Of a stretch of DNA of 19,323 nt, positions 1-6,004 are shown in pieces. The stretch covers positions 1 through 19,323 of the forward strand of contig DAOOGN010000085.1 in assembly GCA_035415725.1 (NCBI GenBank), written 5' to 3'. Every line of letters starts with the position of its first letter. Position 1 is the stretch's first letter. The translations under genes and the position numbers were made by a program. The DNA comes from DSWT01 sp035415725 (GTDB taxonomy: Bacteria; Chloroflexota; Anaerolineae; B4-G1; SLSP01). The notes under the pieces are model-generated. The model was not told the origin of the DNA. It saw nothing but the letters and a program-made list of their open reading frames with translations, and searched no databases.

Positions 1-128
1 ATGATAAACCGATACCCAAGTTTACAACCGCGCTAATTTAACATTGTCGAGATAGTTACGACCTTTCTACTATACTGGTTCTGCCCCCAGGGGTAAGTAA
101 TATTTGTTCATTTATACTCTCATTTATT

Positions 129-160
129 CTATTGACAATTTGACAATAGATAGTTATAAT
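129..160 (+). promoter_or_regulatory. Promoter with overlapping PadR-type operator (site 1)
   Basis: A perfect -35 box TTGACA (132-137) and a perfect -10 box TATAAT (155-160) are separated by 17 bp. The -35 lies inside a 21-bp element (129-149) with outer arms CTATTG and CAATAG. The same element recurs at 4441-4461 and, on the minus strand, at 9566-9586 and 17014-17034. Two of those sites precede PadR genes. Site 1 is the least symmetric copy: its right half reads TGACAATAG instead of TGTCATTAG. A repressor bound here would block RNA polymerase. The promoter is read directly from sequence; PadR binding is inferred. Confidence 0.8.
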
Positions 161-199
161 GAAAACAGATTACTTACCTGACACAGAAGGAGGTGCAGG

Positions 200-430
200 A
201 TGCCAAGATGGGATGGAACAGGCCCCAGGGGTCAAGGGCCGCTTACCGGGCGTGGTAATGGCTATTGTGCTATCGCCTATCCCGAAGACCGTGAGCCGTA
301 TGGATATGCCGGGGTGCAAGGTCGCCCGGTGAACGGTCAGGGGCTACTGCGCTGGCTGAGCCCTTTCCGCTATTTCGGGCGCGGCGGCCGGCGCGGTGGC
401 TGGGGGCGCTGCGCGCGGTGGTTTATATAA
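200..430 (+). CDS. DUF5320-type small Gly/Arg-rich protein, copy 1a
   Basis: A 76-residue protein beginning MPRWDGTGPRGQGPLTGRG, the N-terminal signature (M-P-x-x-D-G/R-T-G-P-x-G-x-G-P-x-T-G-R-G) of the small DUF5320-like proteins often found beside NifX/ORP-type and MinD-type genes in anaerobes. One Cys (in GYCAIAYP) is followed by a Tyr/Gly-rich centre and an Arg/Gly-rich, aromatic tail. A strong ribosome site (aaggaggtgcagg) sits just before the ATG. It is the first gene after the 129-160 promoter and is followed after 20 bp by a second family member. It is clearly paralogous to the protein at 4520-4744. The biochemical role is unknown; cytoplasmic and possibly metal-related by association only. 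Confidence 0.85.
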   Translation: MPRWDGTGPRGQGPLTGRGNGYCAIAYPEDREPYGYAGVQGRPVNGQGLLRWLSPFRYFGRGGRRGGWGRCARWFI

Positions 431-450
431 TCGTTCACAGGAGGTGCAGA

Positions 451-747
451 ATGCCAGGTGGAGATCGAACCGGCCCGCAAGGGTTAGGGCCGCGCACCGG
501 GCGCGGATTAGGAAATTGTGATCCAGCGGCTGAACCCCGCCTGGGCTACGGCTGTGGATCTGGCCGGGGCCATGGTTGGCGGCGCTGGGCGCGCGCTACC
601 GGGCAGCCTGGTTGGCTGCGCGATGGCGAATGGGGTGTCACCCCGCCGTCGGCGGATGAAACCACGTTGCTCAAGAAACAAGTCGAACAATTACAGGCGC
701 AGTTGGCTGCCGTGCAACAACGGCTGGCGGAATTAGGCGAATCATAA
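451..747 (+). CDS. DUF5320-type protein with C-terminal coiled coil, copy 1b
   Basis: A 98-residue protein starting MPGGDRTGPQGLGPRTGRG, with a single Cys in GLGNCDP, a Gly/Arg/Trp-rich centre, and a helical C-terminus (residues about 70-98, LLKKQVEQLQAQL...RLAEL) with leucine heptads that should form a short coiled coil. I chose the ATG at 451 because a strong Shine-Dalgarno (caggaggtgcag) directly precedes it; the frame is open to 418 but has no such site there. It forms a tandem pair with the gene at 200-430. The paralogue at 4778-5035 matches nearly residue for residue until its own coiled coil is cut short. Family membership is solid; function is not established. Confidence 0.88.
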   Translation: MPGGDRTGPQGLGPRTGRGLGNCDPAAEPRLGYGCGSGRGHGWRRWARATGQPGWLRDGEWGVTPPSADETTLLKKQVEQLQAQLAAVQQRLAELGES

Positions 748-759
748 AGCCCTGGTTTC

Positions 760-796
760 CTGCCGCCGTCCCTGATACACCCAGGGGCGGCGGCAG
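760..796 (+). other. GC-rich hairpin after DUF5320 pair 1
   Basis: A 15-bp stem (760-774 with 782-796, one G-T wobble) closes a 7-nt loop. No T tract follows, so it is not a classical intrinsic terminator. A hairpin of different sequence lies at the same place behind the second DUF5320 pair (5083-5113). Conserved placement suggests an mRNA processing or 3'-stability element, or partial attenuation, between the abundant small-protein genes and the enzymes downstream. It reaches the possible GTG start of the next gene. Confidence 0.6.
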
Positions 797-1776
797 TGCT
801 GGTTGATATGATGATTGACACACCTTCCACTCTGATCTTCGGCCCGGTGCCTTCACGGCGTCTGGGCCGAAGTTTGGGCATCAATCACATCCCGCCGAAA
901 ACCTGCACCTACGCCTGTGTCTACTGCCAGTTGGGGCGCACCTCCCGCTTACAGATAACCCGGCAGCGGTTCTACGCGCCAGAAACGATCGTGGCGGCGG
1001 TAAAAGCCAAACTGGCGGCCCTGGCGCGCGCGGGAGAGGCGGTGGACTATCTCACGTTGGTACCCGATGGCGAACCCACGCTGGATTTGCACCTGAGAAT
1101 GCTGCTGATGCAGCTCAAACCTCTTGGCTTGCCGTTAGCCGTCATCACCAACGCCTCTTTGTTGGATGAGCCGGCAGTGCAGGAGGCCTTGTTGCTAGCC
1201 GACTGGGTCTCGCTCAAAGTGGACGCCGCCGCTGAAGCCACCTGGCGGCATGTGGATCGTCCCCATGGGCGACTGCTATGGGCGAATATTCTTGACGGAG
1301 CGCGAGAATTTGCCCGCCGCTTTGCCGGCGCGCTGGTGACGGAAACGATGCTCGTCGCCGGCCTCAACAACGCTCCGGACGCCCTTGCCGCGACGGCTGC
1401 CGCCGTGGCTGAGTTGCATCCCGCCATCGCCTATCTCAGCGTCCCCACGCGGCCGCCGGCGGAAGCCTGGGTCAAGCCGCCCACCGCAGCGGCGCTCACC
1501 CAGGCATACCACCTCTTCACGGCGGCGCTGCCCCATGTCGAATTACTCACCGGCTACGAGGGCAACGCCTTCGCCGCTACCGGCGATGCGGCCGCCGATC
1601 TGCTCAGTATTACCGCTGTGCATCCGCTGTGCGCTGACGCAGTAGGCGATTTGTTGGCGCACGACGGGGCAACGTGGGAGGTAGTAGATGAATTGACCGC
1701 GCGCGGCGCGCTGGTCGCCACACCTTACAACCAACACATATTCTATCTCAGAGGATATACCATCCATGAAAACTGA
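796..1776 (+). CDS. Radical SAM protein (FGPVPSRRLG family)
   Basis: A 326-residue radical SAM enzyme. The N-terminus carries the family signature FGPVPSRRLGRSLGIN (residues 15-30) and the cluster motif C-T-Y-A-C-V-Y-C (Cys37, 41, 44), which would bind the SAM-cleaving 4Fe-4S cluster. DGEPTLD (about 91-97) follows, as is usual in this family. Substrate is unknown; members are often annotated as wyosine-synthase-like or as putative Fe-S or metallocofactor maturases. The GTG at 796 gives the longest form but lies in the hairpin stem; ATG at 808 or 811 (MIDTPSTLIFGPVPSRR) is a credible alternative. The 3' end overlaps the Mrp gene by 11 bp, so the two are translationally linked. Confidence 0.88.
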   Translation: MLVDMMIDTPSTLIFGPVPSRRLGRSLGINHIPPKTCTYACVYCQLGRTSRLQITRQRFYAPETIVAAVKAKLAALARAGEAVDYLTLVPDGEPTLDLHLRMLLMQLKPLGLPLAVITNASLLDEPAVQEALLLADWVSLKVDAAAEATWRHVDRPHGRLLWANILDGAREFARRFAGALVTETMLVAGLNNAPDALAATAAAVAELHPAIAYLSVPTRPPAEAWVKPPTAAALTQAYHLFTAALPHVELLTGYEGNAFAATGDAAADLLSITAVHPLCADAVGDLLAHDGATWEVVDELTARGALVATPYNQHIFYLRGYTIHEN

Positions 1777-2557
1777 TGTACACACTGATCCAACCCAAAT
1801 CACTCATCCTATTCGTCATGTCCTGGCCGTCATGAGCGGCAAAGGCGGCGTCGGAAAATCCACCACAGCGGCGCTGCTGGCGGCCGGCTTGCAGCGCGCC
1901 GGTTGGCACGTCGGTCTGCTGGACGCAGATGTCACCGGCGCCAGCCTCCCCAAACTTTTCGGCGTGCAGCAACCACCGCTCGCCGATGGGCAGGGCGTGT
2001 TGCTGCCGGCGATGACGCCCAGCGGCATCAAACTCGTCTCGATCAACTTACTCCTGGAGCACGAGGACGATGCGGTCGTCTGGCGCGGCCCGTTGATCTC
2101 CAAGCTGATCCAACAATTCTGGAACGATGTCGCCTGGGGCCCGCTGGATGCGCTGGTCGTAGACCTGCCGCCCGGTACTTCCGACGCAGCGTTGACTGTC
2201 TTGCAAAGCCTGCCGATTAGCGGTATGATTATCGTTACCACGCCCCAAGACCTGGCCGATATGATCGTGCGCAAAGCGGCCCACATGACCCGGCAGGTGG
2301 GTAAACCCATCCTTGGCATCGTCGAGAATATGGGGTATGCTATCTGCCCGGATTGCGGCGCGCGTCTCGAAATCTTTGGGGCCGGGCGCACGGCGGAACT
2401 GGCCGCGGCTTTCGCGGCTCCCTTTCTGGGACGGTGGGGATTGGATCCGGCATTGGCGCGCGCCGGCGACGCCGGGCAGATCGAGAGATACGATTCGGCG
2501 GAGTTCACTGCCATTCTCCAGGCGCTCCAGAAACAGTTAGCCAACGGAGCCGCATAA
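1766..2557 (+). CDS. mrp: Mrp/NBP35-type Fe-S cluster carrier ATPase
   Basis: A 263-residue P-loop ATPase of the Mrp/ApbC/NBP35 family. Visible motifs are the deviant Walker A GKGGVGKST (about 25-33), the LLDADVTGASLPKLFG segment (51-66), VVDLPPGTSDAAL (131-143) and a C-terminal C-P-D-C pair (Cys194 and Cys197) that bridges a 4Fe-4S cluster in the homodimer of characterised relatives. It lacks the N-terminal DUF59 domain found in many bacterial Mrp proteins; a DUF59 start occurs separately at 5148. Known role of the family: transient assembly and delivery of Fe-S clusters in the cytoplasm. It sits between a radical SAM protein and an exported Trx-VKOR protein. In Desulfovibrio orp loci an Mrp-like ATPase is also present. 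Confidence 0.93.
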   Translation: MKTDVHTDPTQITHPIRHVLAVMSGKGGVGKSTTAALLAAGLQRAGWHVGLLDADVTGASLPKLFGVQQPPLADGQGVLLPAMTPSGIKLVSINLLLEHEDDAVVWRGPLISKLIQQFWNDVAWGPLDALVVDLPPGTSDAALTVLQSLPISGMIIVTTPQDLADMIVRKAAHMTRQVGKPILGIVENMGYAICPDCGARLEIFGAGRTAELAAAFAAPFLGRWGLDPALARAGDAGQIERYDSAEFTAILQALQKQLANGAA

Positions 2558-2571
2558 CCCGGGAGGTCACG

Positions 2572-3783
2572 ATGGGAAAACACAGTCTGCGCCAGTGGCT
2601 TGGCCTGGGATTACTCGCATTCATGGGGCTGATCGGCTCGCAGCGGGTATTGGCGGATGCGCCGGTCGTCCATGCCGTGCTGTTCTACTCGCCATCGTGC
2701 GGTCACTGTCATTACGTCATCACCGAAGTATTGCCGCCCATTATGGAAGAACACGGCGACGGGTTCCAAATCGTCGGCGTTAACATAGCCGAGGCCGGCG
2801 GGCAGGCCCTGTATCAGGCGGCCATTACCCACTTTGCCATCCCTGATGAACGGCGCGGGGTGCCTACCCTTATCATGGGAGAAACGGTATTGGTTGGCTC
2901 CGGCGAAATCCCGGAGCAACTGCCAGGGCTGATCGAGACGTACCTGGCGCAGGGTGGGTTGGACTGGCCGGCCATCCCCGGCCTGGCAGAAGCGTTGGCG
3001 GCCAGCGCCTCTACACCGGAACCGGAAACGCCGTTGCCCACACCTGAACCGAACACGCCATCGCCCACGCCAGAATCGGCGGCGGCGCCCTCTACGGCCG
3101 CCGTTGCCGCAACTCCTACTGCGGCCGCAACCTTGCCCCCTACCGTTACCGCTGTCCCGGTAATTCCAGGCGTCGTCACCGATGACGGCGGCTGGCGCGC
3201 GCGCTTTGCCCGCGACCCGCTCGGCAACGGCATCTCCATCGCGGTGCTCCTGGGGATGATCGCCAGCGTCCTCTACAACGGTATAGCTCTGCTCAATACA
3301 CCCTCAGAAGCGGCGCAGCGCCGCTGGCAGTGGGCCATCCCCCCGTTGGTGGTGCTGGGCCTGATCGTCGCCGGCTATCTGGCTTACGTGGAGACGCAGC
3401 AAGTCGCCGCCGTTTGCGGGCCGGTGGGGGATTGTAACGCTGTTCAACAAAGCGAGTTTGCCTTGCTGTTTGGTTTTCTGCCGATTGCCGTGTTGGGCTT
3501 GATCGGCTACGTAGGCATCGGCGCGGCGTGGGCGGTCGCGCGCTACGCGGATGGCCTGTGGGCCAACCTGGCGAAGCTGGCGCTGGTGGGGATGGCCTGG
3601 TTCGGCATAGTCTTCTCCATCTACCTGACTTTCCTGGAGCCGTTTGTCATCGGCGCGACGTGCGCCTGGTGTCTCACCTCGGCGGTGGTAATGACGGCGC
3701 TGTTCTGGGTGATCACCCCACTGACGTCGCCAACGTGGTCCGTCTTGCGCGCCGCCCGGCGTGCGCCGCAGCCCGAACCCTGA
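2572..3783 (+). CDS. Exported thioredoxin-like domain fused to VKOR
   Basis: A 403-residue membrane protein. Residues 1-29 form a signal anchor. Residues 32-130 are a thioredoxin-like domain with redox pair C-G-H-C (43-46) and the cis-Pro loop GVPT (97-100). A Pro/Thr/Ala-rich linker spans about 146-195. The C-terminal half is a vitamin K epoxide reductase domain with four to five membrane helices, the loop cysteines C282 and C288, and the quinone-site pair C-A-W-C (364-367). By family knowledge it should form disulfides in exported proteins and pass electrons to quinone. The Trx part precedes VKOR, the reverse of the well-studied cyanobacterial VKOR-Trx fusion. The start at 2572 has the ribosome site gggaggtcacg; the open frame back to 2353 overlaps Mrp and is spurious. 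Confidence 0.92.
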   Translation: MGKHSLRQWLGLGLLAFMGLIGSQRVLADAPVVHAVLFYSPSCGHCHYVITEVLPPIMEEHGDGFQIVGVNIAEAGGQALYQAAITHFAIPDERRGVPTLIMGETVLVGSGEIPEQLPGLIETYLAQGGLDWPAIPGLAEALAASASTPEPETPLPTPEPNTPSPTPESAAAPSTAAVAATPTAAATLPPTVTAVPVIPGVVTDDGGWRARFARDPLGNGISIAVLLGMIASVLYNGIALLNTPSEAAQRRWQWAIPPLVVLGLIVAGYLAYVETQQVAAVCGPVGDCNAVQQSEFALLFGFLPIAVLGLIGYVGIGAAWAVARYADGLWANLAKLALVGMAWFGIVFSIYLTFLEPFVIGATCAWCLTSAVVMTALFWVITPLTSPTWSVLRAARRAPQPEP

Positions 3784-3796
3784 AAAAATGCTGAAA

Positions 3797-3815
3797 ATTC
3801 GACAAAGAGTCGAAT
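3797..3815 (+). other. Short hairpin in the VKOR-PNPOx gap
   Basis: Perfect 7-bp inverted repeat ATTCGAC-aaaga-GTCGAAT in the 58-bp space between the Trx-VKOR gene and the next gene. It is AT-rich and has no T run, so termination is unlikely. It could be a weak processing stem or operator; nothing else supports it. Confidence 0.35.
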
Positions 3816-3841
3816 GAAAATTTAATCCAAGGAGAACCCTC

Positions 3842-4219
3842 ATGACTGCATTACCCGAAATCGTCACTCAGGCCTGGGAGCAACGCGAAGGCCCCGTGGT
3901 GTTGACCACAGTGGACGCCGCCGGCGTCCCCAACGCGATCTATGCCACTTGCGTCCGCCTTGTTGGGGCGGATACGTTGGTGGTGGCTGATAACTTCTTC
4001 AACAAGACCCGCGCGAACATTCTAGCAGGCAGTAAAGCTGCGTTGCTGTTCATCACGAAAGAAGGCAAAGCCTACCAGGTGAAAGGGCATATTGAATATC
4101 ACACGGCAGGGCCGGTGTTCGACGAAATGAAGCAATGGAATCCGGCCAAACTGCCGGGCCATGCCGCCGCCGCTCTGAAAGTGGGGCAGGTTTTTTCGGG
4201 AGGCGAACAACTGGCTTGA
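3842..4219 (+). CDS. Pyridoxamine 5'-phosphate oxidase-like FMN-binding protein
   Basis: A 125-residue split-barrel protein. The opening LPEIVTQAW, the strand VVLTTVDAAGVPNAIYA, the segment NKTRANIL (about 54-61) and the ending VFSGGEQLA match the small PNPOx-like family whose members bind flavin at a dimer interface. The true substrate of such short members is usually unknown; they are often called flavin-nucleotide-binding or general stress proteins. The ribosome site aaggaga precedes the ATG by about 8 nt. It is the last gene of the first + strand operon, with a terminator about 60 bp downstream. Confidence 0.88.
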   Translation: MTALPEIVTQAWEQREGPVVLTTVDAAGVPNAIYATCVRLVGADTLVVADNFFNKTRANILAGSKAALLFITKEGKAYQVKGHIEYHTAGPVFDEMKQWNPAKLPGHAAAALKVGQVFSGGEQLA

Positions 4220-4281
4220 TCAACGGTGTTGGAGAAGTAGCTACACCCTCCAGCCAGGAAAATTCAGTACAAAAAAAACGT

Positions 4282-4312
4282 AAAGCGGGCGTACCTTGCG
4301 CCCGCTTTTTTG
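4282..4312 (+). terminator. Rho-independent terminator
   Basis: A perfect 10-bp stem (AAAGCGGGCG at 4282-4291 with CGCCCGCTTT at 4299-4308), a 7-nt loop (4292-4298) and a following T run. It ends the operon that starts at 129. The gene-free stretch 4220-4519 holds this terminator, the second promoter/operator (4441-4472) and a ribosome site, with nothing else recognisable between 4313 and 4440. Confidence 0.93.
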
Positions 4313-4440
4313 TCTTCACACAGAATTTTACATTTGAAGGCACAAACGCCACGGGGCAGGCTGAAAAACCCACCCTGCGGCGCATTTTAAACCCCATAGT
4401 TACCCAGAAGTGTTACGTCGTCCCTCACTTGTCATTTTAT

Positions 4441-4472
4441 CTATTGACAAATTGTCATTAGTAAGGTAAAAT
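4441..4472 (+). promoter_or_regulatory. Promoter with overlapping PadR-type operator (site 2)
   Basis: The -35 box TTGACA (4444-4449) and -10 box TAAAAT (4467-4472) are 17 bp apart. The 21-bp element at 4441-4461 is nearly palindromic: arms CTATTGACA and TGTCATTAG around AAT, with one asymmetric position per arm. It differs by one base from the copy in front of the PadR gene at 9535. It drives the second DUF5320 pair. Repression by PadR is inferred from shared sites. Confidence 0.85.
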
Positions 4473-4519
4473 AAAGATAAATTCATCAGGATTTGGGCAG
4501 TATGAAAGGAGGTGAGACT

Positions 4520-4744
4520 ATGCCAGGATTTGATGGAACCGGCCCGCGTGGTGCAGGCGCAATGACCGGACGCGGTCAGGGTTACTGTGCGATCGCCTAC
4601 CCCAAAGACGGGCGACCGTATGGCTATGCCGGACTTCAGGGCAGGCCCGTGGGTGGCTTTGGATTCATGCGCTGGTTTAACCCTTTCCGCTTCTTCGGAC
4701 GTGGTATCCGGGGCGGTGGGCGGGGACGACGCGCGTGGTGGTAA
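4520..4744 (+). CDS. DUF5320-type small Gly/Arg-rich protein, copy 2a
   Basis: A 74-residue paralogue of the protein at 200-430: MPGFDGTGPRGAGAMTGRG at the start, the shared GYCAIAYPKD segment, the YGYAGLQGRPV segment, and a tail rich in Phe, Arg, Gly and Trp. The ATG at 4520 is fixed by the strong ribosome site aaaggaggtgag. It is the first gene after promoter/operator site 2, paired with 4778-5035 just as 200-430 is paired with 451-747. Gene pair, promoter, operator and trailing hairpin therefore arose together by block duplication. Function unknown. Confidence 0.87.
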   Translation: MPGFDGTGPRGAGAMTGRGQGYCAIAYPKDGRPYGYAGLQGRPVGGFGFMRWFNPFRFFGRGIRGGGRGRRAWW

Positions 4745-4777
4745 AAACAGAACTATTCTTTTAAGGAGGTGAGAATT

Positions 4778-5035
4778 ATGCCAGGCGGAGATCGAACTGG
4801 ACCACAGGGATTAGGCCCACGCACTGGGCGTGGATTAGGGGATTGCGAGCCTCTGGATCAGCCGCGTCTGGGCTTTGGCTTTGGTCGTGGGCGCGGCCGG
4901 CGTTATTGGGCGCGCGCGACCGGGCAACCAGGGTGGTTGCGCTTCGGCGGGTGGGGGACGCCCCCACCGTCGGTGGACGAATCCGCGTTGCTCAAGGCGC
5001 AGGCTGAGCAGTTGCAGGCGCAGTTGGTGCTGTAA
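4778..5035 (+). CDS. DUF5320-type protein, copy 2b, with frameshifted coiled coil
   Basis: An 85-residue protein starting MPGGDRTGPQGLGPRTGRG, with the single Cys in GLGDCEP and the ARATGQPGWLR segment shared with copy 1b. Ribosome site aaggaggtgag. The coiled coil begins normally (LLKAQAEQLQAQL) but stops early at TAA 5033-5035. Comparison with copy 1b shows that one missing base near 5028-5033 explains this: restoring it would read through VKQRLTELSSD to a stop at 5065-5067, the expected length. So this is either a real truncation or a one-base sequence error. The rest of the protein is intact. Confidence 0.82.
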   Translation: MPGGDRTGPQGLGPRTGRGLGDCEPLDQPRLGFGFGRGRGRRYWARATGQPGWLRFGGWGTPPPSVDESALLKAQAEQLQAQLVL

Positions 5036-5082
5036 AACAGCGGCTGACAGAGCTGAGCAGCGACTGAAGCGCTTTCTTGCTG

Positions 5083-5113
5083 CCGTCGGCCCTAATCACA
5101 TCAGGGCCGACGG
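5083..5113 (+). other. GC-rich hairpin after DUF5320 pair 2
   Basis: A perfect 11-bp stem (CCGTCGGCCCT at 5083-5093 with AGGGCCGACGG at 5103-5113) and a 9-nt loop. There is no T tract. It is the positional counterpart of the hairpin at 760-796, although the stem sequence differs, which suggests that structure rather than sequence is kept. Confidence 0.6.
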
Positions 5114-5147
5114 TATTGACGTTGGTATAAGTCGAAGGAAATTTTGT

Positions 5148-5478
5148 ATGCTTACTGAAAAACAGCTACATCAACAACTATGTACCGTCATGCACCCCGA
5201 AATAAAACAAGACCTCGTAGGGTTAAACATGATCAGGGCGATCGCAATCCAGGGCAATGCCGTTATTGACGGGGTTATCTATGCGGTCACGTTCAACGTC
5301 AGCATCTTCACGGGTGTTTTGGCTGCTATCGGGATGGTCCTTCACGAGTTTCCCGAAGGGATTGTAATGTTTGTGCTGCTGGAGCGGGCGGGGTTCAGCC
5401 GGAAAAGGGCAGCCGTGTACGCTTTCTTTTCGGCAGCCCTGTCCACGCCATTAGGCGCGTTGGTGTCGTTTCCCCTTA
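5148..5478 (+). pseudogene. Chimeric remnant: DUF59 N-terminus joined to ZIP transporter fragment
   Basis: From ATG 5148 (ribosome site gaagga) the first ~37 residues (MLTEKQLHQQLCTVMHPEI... IRAIAIQGNAV) look like the start of a DUF59/MIP18 protein, a partner domain of Mrp ATPases. At about 5256-5268 the frame passes without a stop into the middle of a ZIP-family metal transporter: IDGVIYAVTF, then HEFPEGIV (the metal-binding helix), then GFSRKRAAVYAF and STPLGALVSFP. At about 5478 ZIP similarity ends and the sequence becomes the antisense of a DUF89 gene, although the frame stays open to 5882. Neither domain is complete, so function is unlikely. Two deletions or assembly misjoins are the simplest explanations. 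Confidence 0.72.
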
Positions 5479-5843
5479 TTAATATTATCCGACAGCGCAA
5501 AGTCAATGATGTTGCCGGCGATACTCACGCGCACCGCCGTTGCCAGCGGATCGGCGCTTTCCGCTGCCAGCGCCTTGAGGCGGGGATAAAGCGCGAGGGC
5601 GGCGCGGGTGCTGTGGTCTTTGAGGGCGCGGTAAGGGTCACCGTGGGCCATCCGCTCGCGCACGATGCGATGGACGGTGTAACCGATTTCCGGCGGGGTC
5701 TTGCCGGGCGGGAGCGTTTGCAGCAGGGTCAACGTCTGACCCATGATGGCATACTGTTGGGTTTCGTCCGCTCCCACGCGCCGCGCCGCGCTCAAGGCCT
5801 GGCGCAGGAAACAGGGATAACAATCCAGATAAGTACGCATCAT
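5451..5843 (-). pseudogene. DUF89 (ARMT1-like) protein, C-terminally truncated
   Basis: The start MMRTYLDCYPCFLRQALSAAR, with C-Y-P-C, and the later SIAGNIIDFAL segment are typical of the N-terminal third of DUF89 proteins, the damage-control metal-dependent phosphatase family. Family members are much longer (roughly 280-400 residues), and here homology stops after about 120 residues where the sequence joins the ZIP fragment on the other strand (about 5478-5490). The last residues (NINKGKRHQRA) are junction-derived. The catalytic Asp/Asn motifs of the C-terminal domain are absent. The start overlaps the stop of the ICMT fragment by 4 bp (ATGA), indicating an original operon. Confidence 0.75.
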
Positions 5844-6004
5844 GCTCCTATTTTCGGGAAGATCAGGCCGGTTCGCTGTTGATAGGCGCGATAGTCCTGC
5901 CCATAAAGTTCTATCATCTGCTGTTCTTTTTCTCTACACTCCAGATACCACAGCGGCGCAAAGGCGAGGAGCACCCCAAACCAGAGCCAGGCAAAGAAAA
6001 TACA
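5840..6004 (-). pseudogene. C-terminal fragment of an ICMT-like membrane methyltransferase
   Basis: In the frame ending at TGA 5842-5840 the minus strand encodes about 54 residues: a membrane helix (FFAWLWFGVLLAFAPLWYL), then KEQQMIELYGQDYRAYQQRT and a short end. The E-x-x-x-x-x-x-Y-G-x-x-Y-x-x-Y-x-x-R pattern is the C-terminal hallmark of the isoprenylcysteine carboxyl methyltransferase/NnrU-like family, seen complete at 11008-11568 and 12655-13344. No start codon or upstream part is present; it fuses out of frame to the end of the CDF-NifX gene at about 6005. Confidence 0.72.

Noticed and set aside
2353..2571. Long N-terminal extension of the Trx-VKOR reading frame
   Set aside because: It overlaps the Mrp gene in another frame; the signal peptide and ribosome site place the start at 2572.
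3797..3815. Terminator after Trx-VKOR
   Set aside because: The stem is short and AT-rich with no T tract, and the next gene follows directly.
4875..5147. 335-residue open frame starting at 4875
   Set aside because: Its first 90 codons are the out-of-frame shadow of the DUF5320 gene; only the part from ATG 5148 shows homology.
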